Of a DNA stretch of 59,170 nucleotides, positions 1 to 9,383 are shown one piece after another. The translations under genes and the position numbers were made by a program. Position 1 is the first letter of the stretch; every line of letters starts with the position of its first letter. Source of the DNA: Necropsobacter massiliensis. Lineage in GTDB: Bacteria > Pseudomonadota > Gammaproteobacteria > Enterobacterales > Pasteurellaceae. The stretch is taken from positions 14,734-73,903 of the forward strand of contig NZ_LN776193.1 in assembly GCF_000827595.2 (NCBI RefSeq). The letters run 5' to 3'. The notes under the pieces are model-generated. The model did not search any database and was not told where the DNA came from. It worked only from the letters and a program-made list of their open reading frames with translations.

Positions 1-3000
1 AACGGGGTATCAACGTTCATTGCCACTGAACCGCTTACACCAACACCCTTGCCGTTATAATCAGCGTGGTTTTCAATATCCGTCGCACTCAACGTACCGG
101 TGCTAAAACGGTTTTTATTTTCCGCTTCCGCTTTAGCCGTTGAGGTGACCAAGCCGCCGGTAAGTGCGGTGTGTTTTTGGACAGTTATGTCATATCCCGC
201 ATCGCCCGCAAAAATCCCGGCTTGTGTTTTTACGCTGGCATAGTCTGAATTGACTTTCGATTTGCTATAGCTGCCGCCGGCTGATACGCCGTAACCCACG
301 GTGACTTGTCCCGCGGCGCTTTCTTGTTTGCCTTTATATTTTGCAGTGTCTTGCAGGCTTTCGATATTCAGATTTTCTGCCAAAACCTCAATCCGTTTAC
401 CTGTCACTTGCGACCCTTTGATATTGCTGTCATGCCCGCTTTCTATCGTGGTTTGGCTGTGTTCACTGCCCAGCTGGCTTGCGACCCACGCTTGGCTTTC
501 GCCATTGCCATAACCTTTGGCTACATTGCCTCCGGCGGTAATCCCCGCCGCAATGCCGTTACCAAACTGAATCGCTACCCCCACATTAAAGCCATTGGAT
601 TTGTTTTGGCTGCGTTCAAGGTGAGTTTCATCAACAGCGAAAAGATTCACATCACCCTCCGCTTTTAAGTGCGTGCCAGCTTGCCCTGAGACATCTGAAC
701 CGGCAATGGTGATGTGAGAACGTTCGCCCTGACCCTGTGCGGTAATCGTCACCTTATCACCCGCATTAACTTGACTTTTCTCTGCAACGTTCCCTTTGCT
801 ATGTTGGGTTTCGACGGACTTTTGTTGTCCATAGGTAATACTGACGCCCACCGCGCCGCCTGTTGCCGAACCATTAGAAACCGCTTGCGCAACCCCTCGC
901 AATTGTTCCGCCGCTCGCAACGCGGCAAAACCAGCATTCGCCGCTGCCATTGCATTAATTCGGTGATTTTTACTATCCTCCACCGTTTTTACCGATTTTG
1001 CCGTAGAATCCACCGCTTGAATGGCAGACACAACCGCACCGGTCAGCGCTATCGTCAGTCCTTTTTGTTCCGTCGTGTATTTGTAGTTACTTGCATAATC
1101 CGAACGGGCTGCCGTGATATTCGCTGACTGCGCTAAAATATTAACATCGCCATTTACCGATGTTACCGTACTTCCCGTTTGCTGATAGTGATTGCCTGCC
1201 TGAATAACGGTATTGCCAGTTAAACTGCCCACTTGGCTGCTTGCGGCACTTTCTTGCGTGCGGTCTTGTTCAAGATGCTCTTTTTTCGACCCCATGGTAA
1301 AGCCAATACCGCCACTGCCCATGAGACCTGATTTGCGGCGAATCTCTTCATCGGCTTGGTAATGGGTATTCACGTCTGAAACAATTGAGATGTTCCCTTT
1401 GGCGGCAAGGGCTAAATCCTCTTCCGCCACCACATGCGCGCCTTTTGCGGTCAGGTTGCCTTGTCGGGAAAACAGCGTCACGGCTTGTCCATCCACATTA
1501 CTCGCCACCGCATTGGTTGTATGATATTCACGACGGGATACCGTGGTGGTTTTGCTCAATAAGCCTTTTGAGGTCGATTTTATCGAGGTGGCTAACCGCT
1601 CTTCCGCACGACCGGCTTCAATCGTGATATCGCCGGCATTTGAGCCCACCAATACTTGCCCTTTTTCACTGCTTATGCCAGCTTGACGAAGGGTGATGTC
1701 ATGCTGCGCAAGCAGTGTCACGCCCGTTTTACCCACCAGCGCACTTCCCCCTTCCGCCTGTTGGTCTAAACGGTAGTAGTTATCCGCATCGCCATTGTAA
1801 TGTTCTCGGTTTTGGCTCTGTAACGTGGTGATTTGCAACGCATCGCCTGCCGTCGCACGCAACGAACCCTGGCTTTCAAGTTGTGCCGCTTTCACGCTCA
1901 GGTTGCCATCGCTGTGTAACGCTAATCGCCCGCCCTCGCCCGTCACTTTTACCATGCTGATTTGATCTAATACGGTACGCGCAAAATTGCCGTCAGCATC
2001 TTGCGCGGAAGACACTGTACTTGCAATCGCTAGATTTTTGCCGGCGGAAAGCGACAAGGATTTCACCGCTTCAATGCGCCCGCCAAGGTTAATGAGGTTT
2101 TGAGTTGCCGACAAATCGACATGCTCACCGAATATCGCACCGCGATTTTCTAGTTGCTCGCCCTTAAGGCGGGTTAAATCTCGCCCTGCTATCACGCCGC
2201 TGTTATTTAACTCGCCCACATCAGCAATAATTTGGTTCGCAGAAATCACCGCACCATGGGATGTAACATCTGTATCTCTCGCCACCAAGTATACTTGCGG
2301 CACAAGTGCGGTCACTTTTTTGCCGTTTTTTAAAGTGATTTCTTTGTTGACGAACCACACCATATCTGTCGTTAATTCCGACATTTGTTTTGCGGTTAAA
2401 CCTATCCCCATAGCAAGATTAAATTGTCGAGCATATTTTACCCCGCTGTTCATTAAGGCTTTGTATTGCGCTAAATCGTTATGGTAACCCTCAATATAAC
2501 GACGCCCGGTGAGTTGATTGATTTGTTCATTGATTAAACGCTGTTCGTAGAAACCGTCACCCAGGCGTTTGTGCATGTTATTGTGGTCGTAACGTAATGC
2601 GTTAAACAGGTAATCACTGCTGAGCCACTGTTTATTGTCGATAAATTGAGGATCGGTTTCGACCAGATAACCGTTCGGCGCCTCCGGGTTGATTTTATAC
2701 AGACTGGCTTCAGGTAAACGTACATCGGCAAGATGCGTTTTTACTATCGGCATGCGCATATCGGCTAAATCAAGCGGCTCGGCGGTATTCGCTGCGGTAT
2801 GTAGTTTGGTCATGACTTGACCGGTATTCACTATTTCATCACCGTTGATTGCTGGCGTAAGCGTAATTTCCGAGTATTGCTTATCGGCATTCAATTGCGC
2901 TTGAGGAGCACTCACATTACCCAACGGCGCTGCATGAGGTGTATTGATTGAAATGGTATTTAACTGAATATCCTTAACCTTGGGTTTATTGTCCATCGCG

Positions 3001-4055
3001 CCAGAGGATGCAAGCGGGACGCCAATAATGTTAGATACCGCTTTAAAAGATGAAGTTACGCTATAAGTCGGCTTAACATAATCTGAGATTTTTGCATGTT
3101 CATGCCCATTATGCCCATGTTTTTTATAATGTTTCAGAAATAATGCTTCGCCTTTTTCATCAATATTAATCACTTTTTCAATATCTTCATTTTTCAGCGT
3201 AATACCAGCCGCACTTAAAGATTGACTCGCCTCATTACGAGAAAAAGAGTGATCACCAAGGAATAACTTACCGCCAACAGACAGTTGGCTGTATTTATTA
3301 TGTAAATTGTCGCCGTTAAGATATAAATCGCCGCCGATATTTAAATGCGCTTTATCTTGCTGTTTAATATAAGGCGTATGGCTTGTTCGTTGATATCGCC
3401 AGACATAGAATTGTTTTTCTGAAATGGTCGGTTTATTTTTATCATAAAATGTAAACCATGCCGTTCTGCCTGACCAACCGTAGTAGCCATCTACGCCGAC
3501 TCTATAACGCTCGGTCGGTTTAGATTCTAACGCGATTTCTTCCACATCCTCAGTTGTCGAGTGAATGCCCAGTTGAAGATACATATCATGGTTGAGTAAC
3601 GTTGAAGTCGTAATATGACCGTCACCTAATCCTTCTATCGTCGCACTACCGTTATCAACCAGGGTCGCTTTCCCCGTTGCTTGATGATTCGCATCTAAAC
3701 GCCCACCGATAAACAATTTATCCAAGCTTAACACGAGCGCATGATCACGATTAACCAGCTTATCTACCCCGAAATCAAGTCGATTTCTCGCGGCGATTGT
3801 GCCAGCTTTGAGGTCGCCATCAACCAATTCTGATAAATTTTCAACCGTATTCGCACTAAACGCTAACTGATCACCATAAATGCGCCCCGTCCCGATATTG
3901 CTTACCTTAGTACTCTTAATTAAGGTTTTACCGCCGTCAATTAAACCTCGGTTGATTAAGTTATTTGAATTTAACAGGGTTTCATTTGCAAAGAGCGTCG
4001 CATTAACGGTGTTTGCAATATCATTTGCCGAAATCGTCATTTTATTGGCAACGCT
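1..4055 (-). pseudogene. CdiA/FhaB-type exoprotein, 3' part cut off by the prophage (runs off left edge)
   Basis: An open frame on the complement runs from the prophage junction to base 1 (about 1,350 codons) with no start of its own and no end in the window. It is the downstream part of the gene whose first half lies at 39618-44039; the join reads NNVEQSV then ANKMTIS in one frame. Around 2450-2690 it encodes YLVETDPQF, KRLGDGFYEQRLI and QLTGRRYIEGY, typical of the central, receptor-binding-side region of CdiA/ShlA/HpmA-type proteins. Haemagglutinin (FHA-2-type) repeats follow to the edge. Family members are secreted by a CdiB/FhaC pore and CdiA carries a C-terminal toxin; that end is outside the window, so a toxin is inferred only. 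Without start or signal peptide this half is probably silent. Confidence 0.85.
4049..4055. repeat. Target-site duplication, left copy
   Basis: CAACGCT occurs here and at 39617-39623, exactly where exoprotein coding stops and phage sequence begins. Mu-type transposases make 5-bp duplications; the 7-bp match must include one or two chance bases, so the exact cut cannot be fixed. If the phage starts TG, the duplicated bases are AACGC. Confidence 0.8.
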
Positions 4056-4124
4056 GAATCTAACTAAGATAACTAATACATAAAATTTGAGGTAAATATG
4101 GGAACACTGTGGTCTATATGGGAA
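4056..4124. other. Left prophage terminus with repeated candidate transposase sites
   Basis: Reading inward, the end has two direct repeats, GGTaaATATGGGAA at 4091-4104 and GGTctATATGGGAA at 4111-4124, 20 bp apart. The first, with its upstream bases GA, resembles the inward-reading right-end repeat GAGATAAATGCC. Paired sites about two helical turns apart fit transposase-binding end sites. The assignment is inferred from position and repetition. Confidence 0.5.
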
Positions 4125-4171
4125 GAAACATTCTTTAAAATGTAATAACGTTTCAAATAGTGAAAAGAAAT

Positions 4172-4200
4172 AACTCAGCTTAAGTAGTCTAAGCTGAGTT
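4172..4200 (-). terminator. Hairpin terminator at the end of the early operon
   Basis: AACTCAGCTTA (4172-4182) pairs perfectly with TAAGCTGAGTT (4190-4200), an 11-bp stem with a 7-nt loop. On the minus strand it is followed by TATTTCTTTTC and on the plus strand by ATTTTTT, so it may work both ways. It lies just past the stop of the last early gene. Confidence 0.75.
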
Positions 4201-4205
4201 ATTTT

Positions 4206-4550
4206 TTAGATTTGATTTTCAGCTTCCATAGCTGAAATTTTTTGTAGAATTTGTTGCTTTTGATACTCAAGTTTACCAAGTTCTTGGTATAACAAATTTA
4301 GTGGGGTATTATCATCAATAGAGTTATTTAATTGTACAGCTAAATCAAAAGAACCACTTCTACCAATAAAACCATCTAGCGATTTTAGTTTTTGAGCATA
4401 ACGATGAATACCTGATTTTGATACATTAAACCCCAAATTCTTTAGCCAGTTTTCAAGCTCAATAAATCCTGAGTAGTTTGATTCTCTTAATCGTTTATGC
4501 AATTCATTGATTACATCAGCTGGTAAATTAAAAATAATAGATGTTTTCAT
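4206..4550 (-). CDS. Short DUF3486 (Mu gp27-like) N-domain protein beside mor
   Basis: 114 aa. Residues 9-55 align with the start of the late-operon gp27-like protein at 16991: both have LPxDV, then a SGxxELExxL stretch, then SKSxIHRYxQK. The remaining 60 residues are unrelated to that protein and end in a probable coiled coil. It is the last gene of the early operon, 2 bp after mor. In the large copy this domain belongs to a small-terminase-type packaging protein; the N-domain looks like a helix-turn-helix DNA-binding module. A regulatory role, for example competing with gp27 for a DNA site, is inference only. Confidence 0.7.
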   Translation of the reverse strand: MKTSIIFNLPADVINELHKRLRESNYSGFIELENWLKNLGFNVSKSGIHRYAQKLKSLDGFIGRSGSFDLAVQLNNSIDDNTPLNLLYQELGKLEYQKQQILQKISAMEAENQI

Positions 4551-4552
4551 CT

Positions 4553-4927
4553 TTAATCCTCTCTAAACATCTGATACTGCCGCTTATTAATTTCATCCTT
4601 TTGAACGCGTTTGACAATTTGGTAAATACACTGAAGAGACAGCTTATATTTACGTGCTAAATAAGCATGGTTATTGCCGGTGAAATCATTATAGATTTGC
4701 TTCTCGCGTTCACAGAAGAACAAGGTTTGAGCCTTTGGCATATAAATATTTAAGCCGCCCCAGGATTCACCTATTTTCATAGCAATCAACATACCGATAT
4801 TTTCAGCGAGATCGTCTTCGATGTCTGCGTGTTGTTTAATGATGTTAACGGAGTGTTTCGCTAAATCCGCCAATAAATCAGGCGCTTTATTGCGAAAGTC
4901 TTCATTGTCGAATTTAGCGATAGTCAT
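4553..4927 (-). CDS. mor: Mor-family transcription activator
   Basis: 124 aa, the usual Mor/C length. In Mu, Mor is the middle-operon activator that leads to late transcription by recruiting host RNA polymerase. The sequence shows the family pattern: an N-terminal dimerisation half with IGMLIAMKIGESWGGLNIYMPK and a C-terminal helix-turn-helix (YLARKYKLSLQCIYQIVKRVQ, about residues 88-108). It lies near the end of the early operon, as mor does in Mu. Only one Mor/C-family protein is present, so it may itself drive the late promoters proposed at 15299, 22641, 28020 and 34509. It directly abuts GemA. Confidence 0.9.
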   Translation of the reverse strand: MTIAKFDNEDFRNKAPDLLADLAKHSVNIIKQHADIEDDLAENIGMLIAMKIGESWGGLNIYMPKAQTLFFCEREKQIYNDFTGNNHAYLARKYKLSLQCIYQIVKRVQKDEINKRQYQMFRED

Positions 4928-5311
4928 TTAATTACCCTTTCGTTTTTGCCATTTTTTTAATGTTTCCAATACAAAAGAAGCCTGCGAGTTATTCATCATA
5001 TTCCAAGGTTCATCAACACCTATCCTTGCAACATAAGCATTTAATGCTTGACTTGTAGGATTATCCGCCGTTGATTTCCACACAGCCCATACTTTGCGTT
5101 GCAGTGGTGATAATGTGGATTTACTTTTTGGTAACTGAATTTTAGCCCCTTTATCCTGCAACAATTTTACTAATTTAAGCAAATCTGAATAGCTTATATT
5201 TCTTGCAGAATTTTGGTAAAATTGTTGAGAAAGTAGGCTTCGATAAGTTTCATCATCCATTCCCAATTGTGTTTTCCCAATATGCACTAACTGCAATAGT
5301 TTATTTCGCAT
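4928..5311 (-). CDS. gemA: GemA-like regulatory protein (DUF1018)
   Basis: 127 aa. The N-terminus KLLQLVHIGKTQLGMDDETYR is the GemA/gp16 signature. In Mu, GemA changes host gene expression and DNA topology during the lytic cycle and its gene sits just before mor, as here. GGGG stands 5 nt before the ATG. The start overlaps the end of the preceding gene by 11 bp, consistent with coupled translation. Mechanism is poorly known for the family. Confidence 0.88.
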   Translation of the reverse strand: MRNKLLQLVHIGKTQLGMDDETYRSLLSQQFYQNSARNISYSDLLKLVKLLQDKGAKIQLPKSKSTLSPLQRKVWAVWKSTADNPTSQALNAYVARIGVDEPWNMMNNSQASFVLETLKKWQKRKGN

Positions 5312-5675
5312 AACATCCCCTTAATAATCGTTTCAATTTCTGAATATTTTGCACCGCAATCTCGTCCAGTTTTGCCTGTTCTTCCGCTGTTTTCGGTGGG
5401 GGTGGCGGAAGCTCTTTCGCTTCACGCCGTGGCATCGCATCTAAAAACACCTTAGGCGTGGGGAACCAGTCGCAATTCTGTGAAATCCACATAAATGCCC
5501 GTTCAAACCGCACTTGGTCGAGTTCCTGCTCCCAACTTTTCTTATAAGTCAGCACCTGGAACCACGTTTCCAGCGTTGGCTTTACCATATCTTCCGTCGG
5601 GGCGTTTTTCAGCCGTAACGTGAGCAACAACGCAAAGCCTTTGCCCAAAATCGGTTTTATCCATTCGTTCCCCAT
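5301..5675 (-). CDS. Early-operon protein of unknown function
   Basis: 124 aa. The middle has a conserved-looking run with CDWFPTPKVFLDAMP (residues 70-84), then a proline stretch (PPPPP) and a basic, helical C-terminus. It resembles small early proteins seen next to gemA in Mu-like prophages of Haemophilus-type bacteria, but I cannot name a family. It overlaps gemA by 11 bp and its upstream neighbour by 19 bp, so translation is probably coupled. Confidence 0.7.
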   Translation of the reverse strand: MGNEWIKPILGKGFALLLTLRLKNAPTEDMVKPTLETWFQVLTYKKSWEQELDQVRFERAFMWISQNCDWFPTPKVFLDAMPRREAKELPPPPPKTAEEQAKLDEIAVQNIQKLKRLLRGCYAK

Positions 5676-6139
5676 TCCAGCGCCCCTTTTACCGCATTCA
5701 TTTTGCTTGATGTTGGTGGTTGTGCTTTACTATATTCATCAATCACAACCACGCCCAATCCTGTGCTTGCCGACTTGTAACCGGCAATAATCTCTAATAA
5801 ATAACCGTGAGATTTCATTGGCAATTTCAGCATCTGTCGACTTGCCAGCATTTGATTGATCGCATAAATCCAAGCTTCTGTCGGTGCCGGAAATTCACGC
5901 CCGTCACGGGTGATTTTCCCGGCTTGAATCATCGGTGTAAGCTCATTCAATAAGGTTGCTACCCGGTCAAAGGTTAATGAGGTTTTTGCCGGGCGAAACA
6001 GACCCAAATAGCGAATCAACACTTCACCAAGCTCCCCGCTGACCATTAATGCCGCATTTAATGCCTGGCTGGCGGATTGATTGGCAATTAGCGCATCCAA
6101 CGAATAGACCGCACCACAAGCGCTACATTTAACTTTCAT
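5657..6139 (-). CDS. Early-operon zinc-ribbon-like protein, unknown function
   Basis: 160 aa. It begins with a CSAC pair (residues 5-8) in MKVKCSACGAVYSLD, half of a zinc ribbon or a rubredoxin-like knuckle with no second Cys pair visible. The rest is helical and ends in a Ser/Thr/Pro linker. It overlaps the DUF2786 gene upstream by 11 bp. No enzyme motif is visible. Position within a replication and regulation operon suggests a nucleic-acid role, which is inference. Confidence 0.7.
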   Translation of the reverse strand: MKVKCSACGAVYSLDALIANQSASQALNAALMVSGELGEVLIRYLGLFRPAKTSLTFDRVATLLNELTPMIQAGKITRDGREFPAPTEAWIYAINQMLASRQMLKLPMKSHGYLLEIIAGYKSASTGLGVVVIDEYSKAQPPTSSKMNAVKGALEWGTNG

Positions 6140-6833
6140 TTTTACACCCCAGTTTCATCGTTTCTTTTCCGTTTAAACCATGATTTAATTTAGCCTTTTT
6201 GCCCAGCTCATAGCCTTGCTGTCTAGACATATCACTGAATTCATGAGTTTTTCCGCTTTCACGTACCTTTCCTTCTGTAAGTTTGCGCGTCTCATTGAAT
6301 ATTTTTCGTTGCTCTTGCATTTCTGCTTTTTCTTTCGGTGTTGAAACAAAATTTTTAACAATTTCATTTACTCCGGAAACCCATCCTTCGCAAAAGTTGT
6401 CAGCCCGAGCAATCGCAGTGCTACGCTTTAAACGTTTACTTTGTGTGGCATTAAATTCTTTGCGGGATTTTTGCAATTGTCGATATAAAACATCAAAACA
6501 ATAAGAAGCGATTGCCGGCGCTTCGTCTTTTCCAAAAAAGACAATATGAAACTTGCTTCTACCTACACCATGTTCCGGATCCTCATTAGAAAAATAGCCT
6601 TCTACGCCAAAGGATTTTTCAATTACATTAGCCAGCATATGCACATAACGTGGCGTGTTAATAGCAAATTCCTGTTTACCGTTATACTCTGAGAAGAGCA
6701 CATCGCTTTGATTAAGATCATTTTCGACCATCAATTTTTGCGCAAGCTCTAAAGCTTTTGCCGCTTCATGCGGATTAGATGATTGGCTTAATGCCATCAA
6801 CTTTTTAATCTTCTTCAATAGTTTGTCTTTCAT
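6129..6833 (-). CDS. DUF2786 protein
   Basis: 234 aa. The N-terminal 40 residues (KIKKLMALSQSSNPHEAAKALELAQKLM) are the DUF2786 domain, common in phage and plasmid early regions and of unknown function. A long basic helical part follows (about 125-215), with charged heptads that suggest a coiled coil. GGAG lies 8 nt before the start. The gene follows directly on an intrinsic terminator at 6859-6872, so its expression may depend on read-through or antitermination. Confidence 0.85.
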   Translation of the reverse strand: MKDKLLKKIKKLMALSQSSNPHEAAKALELAQKLMVENDLNQSDVLFSEYNGKQEFAINTPRYVHMLANVIEKSFGVEGYFSNEDPEHGVGRSKFHIVFFGKDEAPAIASYCFDVLYRQLQKSRKEFNATQSKRLKRSTAIARADNFCEGWVSGVNEIVKNFVSTPKEKAEMQEQRKIFNETRKLTEGKVRESGKTHEFSDMSRQQGYELGKKAKLNHGLNGKETMKLGCKNES

Positions 6834-6858
6834 TTTTCATACTCCATATATGAAAAAA

Positions 6859-6872
6859 CCACCCGAAGGTGG
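6859..6872 (-). terminator. UUCG-capped hairpin and U-tract inside the early operon
   Basis: On the minus strand GCCACC-UUCG-GGUGGU is followed by TTTTTC: a six-pair stem with the very stable C(UUCG)G tetraloop. It lies in the 47-bp gap between two early genes that are otherwise in one operon, so it would attenuate the genes beyond it (DUF2786 to mor). Confidence 0.8.
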
Positions 6873-6880
6873 CTTTATTT

Positions 6881-7294
6881 TTAACAGGTTGGGTCGAAAT
6901 GCTGCACATATTCGGGCAAATCTAATTCTTCCAGTTCCATTTCGATAAGCTCGTCAATAATGGGATCTTCCTGAAAAATCATCTTCGCCATGCCTAACAA
7001 TAAATCTTCAACCGTGCCGGGGTGTGTTGATTTCGCCGAGGTAGACCAATCATCCCCTTGTTCCTTTTCAAAATGGAAGGTCAGCGTGACATCAAAACCG
7101 TTTTCAGCATCAGCATAATTATCGGTAATATAAAACCAAGTCGAACGAATCAATACCGGAAATTTCACCAGCAAATCCGACATTATTTCCTTCAGTTGAT
7201 GGGGTAAACCATAACAATCAATACCGGTTTTGATATTTAGATCATCCTTATCAGCGGTTACCACTAATTGCAATTTAGCACTATGGATAGTCAT
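6881..7294 (-). CDS. Early-operon acidic protein, unknown function
   Basis: 137 aa, strongly acidic in the last 35 residues (IIDELIEMELEELDLPEY). No recognised domain; beta-rich middle (FDVTLTFHF). The start overlaps the stop of the 53-aa gene upstream (ATGA), showing it is translated as part of the operon, and an intrinsic terminator follows its stop. Acidic proteins in phage early operons are often DNA mimics or inhibitors of host nucleases; this is only a suggestion here. Confidence 0.7.
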   Translation of the reverse strand: MTIHSAKLQLVVTADKDDLNIKTGIDCYGLPHQLKEIMSDLLVKFPVLIRSTWFYITDNYADAENGFDVTLTFHFEKEQGDDWSTSAKSTHPGTVEDLLLGMAKMIFQEDPIIDELIEMELEELDLPEYVQHFDPTC

Positions 7295-7452
7295 TTAATT
7301 CTTCCTCCGAGTTTCATCAGAATCCCTTTTGCATTTTCAACATAAATAGACGCCTGCGTCATCTCTTGTTTATGTAAGGCTTTTTCCGCCTGTTCTAACT
7401 GCACAATTGCTTGATGAATTTGCAGTTTAAGTTGTTCAAGGACATCAAACAT
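7291..7452 (-). CDS. Small early protein, 53 aa
   Basis: ATG at 7452 is preceded by GGAG (8 nt away). The product begins MFDVLEQLKLQIHQAIVQLE, a single long amphipathic helix, and ends KLGGRIK. It lies between the ANR-family gene (1 bp away) and the acidic protein, whose start it overlaps by 4 bp. Spacing, ribosome binding site and coupling support a real gene despite its size. Function unknown. Confidence 0.65.
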   Translation of the reverse strand: MFDVLEQLKLQIHQAIVQLEQAEKALHKQEMTQASIYVENAKGILMKLGGRIK

Positions 7453-7453
7453 A

Positions 7454-7666
7454 TTATTTCTCCCGTCTGCTTGCCCAACTTATGCAGTATTGATAGCGCC
7501 GTTTGCACCATTCTTTTTGCGATAAATTTAAGGCCTTTTCTTTCGCTTTTTTCCACAATTCGGCGGCTTGGTAATAGTTACCGGAACGTTCCGTTTTTGC
7601 GGCGGCTTCTGCCGCCTCATTGTATTCCTGCTTCCATGCCTGTTTAATCTGTTCGCGCTCGTTCAT
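7454..7666 (-). CDS. ANR-family (AraC negative regulator-like) small protein
   Basis: 70 aa. The pattern A-x3-E-x2-GNYYQAAELWKKA followed by WCKRRYQYC matches the ANR family, small helical proteins first described as binding and inhibiting AraC-type virulence activators, and common in Pasteurellaceae Mu-like prophages. It overlaps the stop of gam by 4 bp. If it acts like other ANR proteins it could let the prophage tune a host regulator; the target is unknown. Confidence 0.75.
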   Translation of the reverse strand: MNEREQIKQAWKQEYNEAAEAAAKTERSGNYYQAAELWKKAKEKALNLSQKEWCKRRYQYCISWASRREK

Positions 7667-8187
7667 GTTCGCACCTCTTCATCGTTCGGTTTAATCACAA
7701 ATTCTTCCACACCTTCGCGAATCGTCACGCCGTCAATCGAACGCGCTATATCAGGTTCGGCAAGCATCGCTTCTTTATTCAGCTCTTCTTTGGTCCGAAT
7801 AAAACGAAACAACCCCGAATTACGCAAGCTTTCCAAAATAACGTCGATACCTCTTGCGATAACCGCCGGCGGTTTTGCCCGCCATTGCACTTCGCCGGTG
7901 GTAAAGTAAGCCGTTTTCTGTTTTCCGCCGTTTGTCAGCGCATCGCGACGGCTTTCGCAATAAGCCTGCACCGCCTTTTGTAACGGCTTGACCTGCTCTT
8001 TAAGTGCGGTCAATTTTTCCGTATATTTTTCATCAATCGCCGCTTTTTCATCCGCTTGCAAGGTGGAAAGACGCACCTGCTCACGCTCCAAGTCGCCGAT
8101 TTCCTTAATGGCTAACGCCACATCATCTTGCGTTTGCAGATTAATTTCGTGAGTTTCTGCCTTAATACGTACTGCTTTTTTTGCCAT
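7663..8187 (-). CDS. gam: Host-nuclease inhibitor Gam
   Basis: 174 aa, the normal Gam length. Gam is a Ku-like homodimer that coats the ends of linear phage DNA and blocks host exonucleases. Visible features are the long coiled-coil helix (about residues 20-80), then AYFTTGEVQWRAKPPAV (about 93-110) and LRNSGLFRFIRTKEELNKEAML, both family signatures. It follows the transposition ATPase gene by 2 bp, as in other Mu-like early operons. A host-type uptake signal sequence lies in it at 8002. Confidence 0.92.
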   Translation of the reverse strand: MAKKAVRIKAETHEINLQTQDDVALAIKEIGDLEREQVRLSTLQADEKAAIDEKYTEKLTALKEQVKPLQKAVQAYCESRRDALTNGGKQKTAYFTTGEVQWRAKPPAVIARGIDVILESLRNSGLFRFIRTKEELNKEAMLAEPDIARSIDGVTIREGVEEFVIKPNDEEVRT

Positions 8188-8189
8188 TT

Positions 8190-9362
8190 TTATACTCCCA
8201 TCACCACTTCGCCGGATACTTTCGGCACACCTAAACTTTCTGCCAAATTCATCGCTGCTGTCAGCAAATTGCCCACCGCAAGCGGATAAAGCATGCTGGT
8301 AGACGTTTTATTACGATTCACCGCAACCAAACGTTGCCGCACGGCGGCAAAGGCGTCTTCGTCGAAAATGTCATCCACTTTTTTGCCCACTTTCGCCAGT
8401 TTAAACGCCACATAGTTTTCCAATTCGCTGTCTAACGGCGCCAGCTCAACCACTTCGCAACGTTGCACCACTTCACGCACTTCCGTATTGCGCTCGGAAA
8501 GTTTCACTTTCAGCTCAGGTTGACCAATTAACACAATGGAAAGCAACTTTTTGAAGCCGTCCTCCAACTCAAAAAAGCGTTTTAAATGTTTTAGGGTAGG
8601 AATCGGTAAACTGTGCGCTTCTTCAATAATCAGCACGTTGGAATAACCGGATTTCACACTTTCTTTTAACACCTTGTGCAACTGGCGAAAGCGCGCTTCT
8701 GGGCTACGTTTCACGCTTTCCAGCGGCGCCAGCGTATTAATAATCGCTTCTGCAATATGGGCGGCTTTCAGCGTTTTGCCTTTCACGTCATTGTCTTCCA
8801 TGGCGATGATATACGGCTCAATCACCGTAATCGGCGCGTTTTCTTGGTTGATACGGTCAATCAAATCACGTCGCAGGGTGGATTTGCCCGCGCCGCTTTC
8901 ACCCACCACCGCCATAAAGCCGCCGTGTTTTGCGGTTTGAAATAACGCTTCGCGTACATAGCGCACGTCTGCCGAACTGAATACATCGTCCGCACTGCGA
9001 ATATCTTCCGCAAACGGATCCCGAAACAGCGAAAAATGTTTCTTTGTGGCTGGAAATAAAGCCTGTTTTGCGAGTAACATAATCTCGTCCTTAATTTCTT
9101 GTTTGGATTTAGGGGCTGAAGCGGCAGGCTCGGTCGCCAAACTTTCGCCTGTCGCTTCCTCTTTAAGCAAGTCTACAAGCGGTTCCGTAATGCCGAAACT
9201 TTGTAAACCATCACTTAAACATCGCTCAAATTTCGCCCACTGTTTCACACGTTGATTATGATTAACCAACTGTGCCACCGTTGCAGGCGAAAAGTTTATC
9301 TTCTGCGCCAATTGCCGCAGGCTTACACCCTTGTCAATCAGCGCCTGTTTTAACTTCAACAT
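8190..9362 (-). CDS. Transposition ATPase (ExeA/TniB/MuB type) with N-terminal HTH
   Basis: 390 aa from the ATG at 9362, chosen because GGAG lies 5 nt upstream; an in-frame ATG at 9380 has no ribosome binding site. MuB-type AAA+ ATPases bind target DNA and activate the transposase. From the 9380 start, residues 8-60 form a Cro-like helix-turn-helix (LRQLAQKINFSPATVAQLVN), Walker A is GESGAGKST (160-168) and Walker B is LIIEEAH (250-256). The AAA part (FSLFRDPFAED...) is of the ExeA/TniB type used by BcepMu rather than classical MuB. It follows the transposase by 21 bp. Confidence 0.92.
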   Translation of the reverse strand: MLKLKQALIDKGVSLRQLAQKINFSPATVAQLVNHNQRVKQWAKFERCLSDGLQSFGITEPLVDLLKEEATGESLATEPAASAPKSKQEIKDEIMLLAKQALFPATKKHFSLFRDPFAEDIRSADDVFSSADVRYVREALFQTAKHGGFMAVVGESGAGKSTLRRDLIDRINQENAPITVIEPYIIAMEDNDVKGKTLKAAHIAEAIINTLAPLESVKRSPEARFRQLHKVLKESVKSGYSNVLIIEEAHSLPIPTLKHLKRFFELEDGFKKLLSIVLIGQPELKVKLSERNTEVREVVQRCEVVELAPLDSELENYVAFKLAKVGKKVDDIFDEDAFAAVRQRLVAVNRNKTSTSMLYPLAVGNLLTAAMNLAESLGVPKVSGEVVMGV

Positions 9363-9383
9363 AGCGTCTCCGTTCATCAAAAT

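Noticed and set aside
301-2731. Open frames on the plus strand (for example 714-1127) and short minus frames inside the left exoprotein half
   Set aside because: They lie opposite or out of phase to a continuous haemagglutinin-repeat frame and show no ribosome site or known motif.
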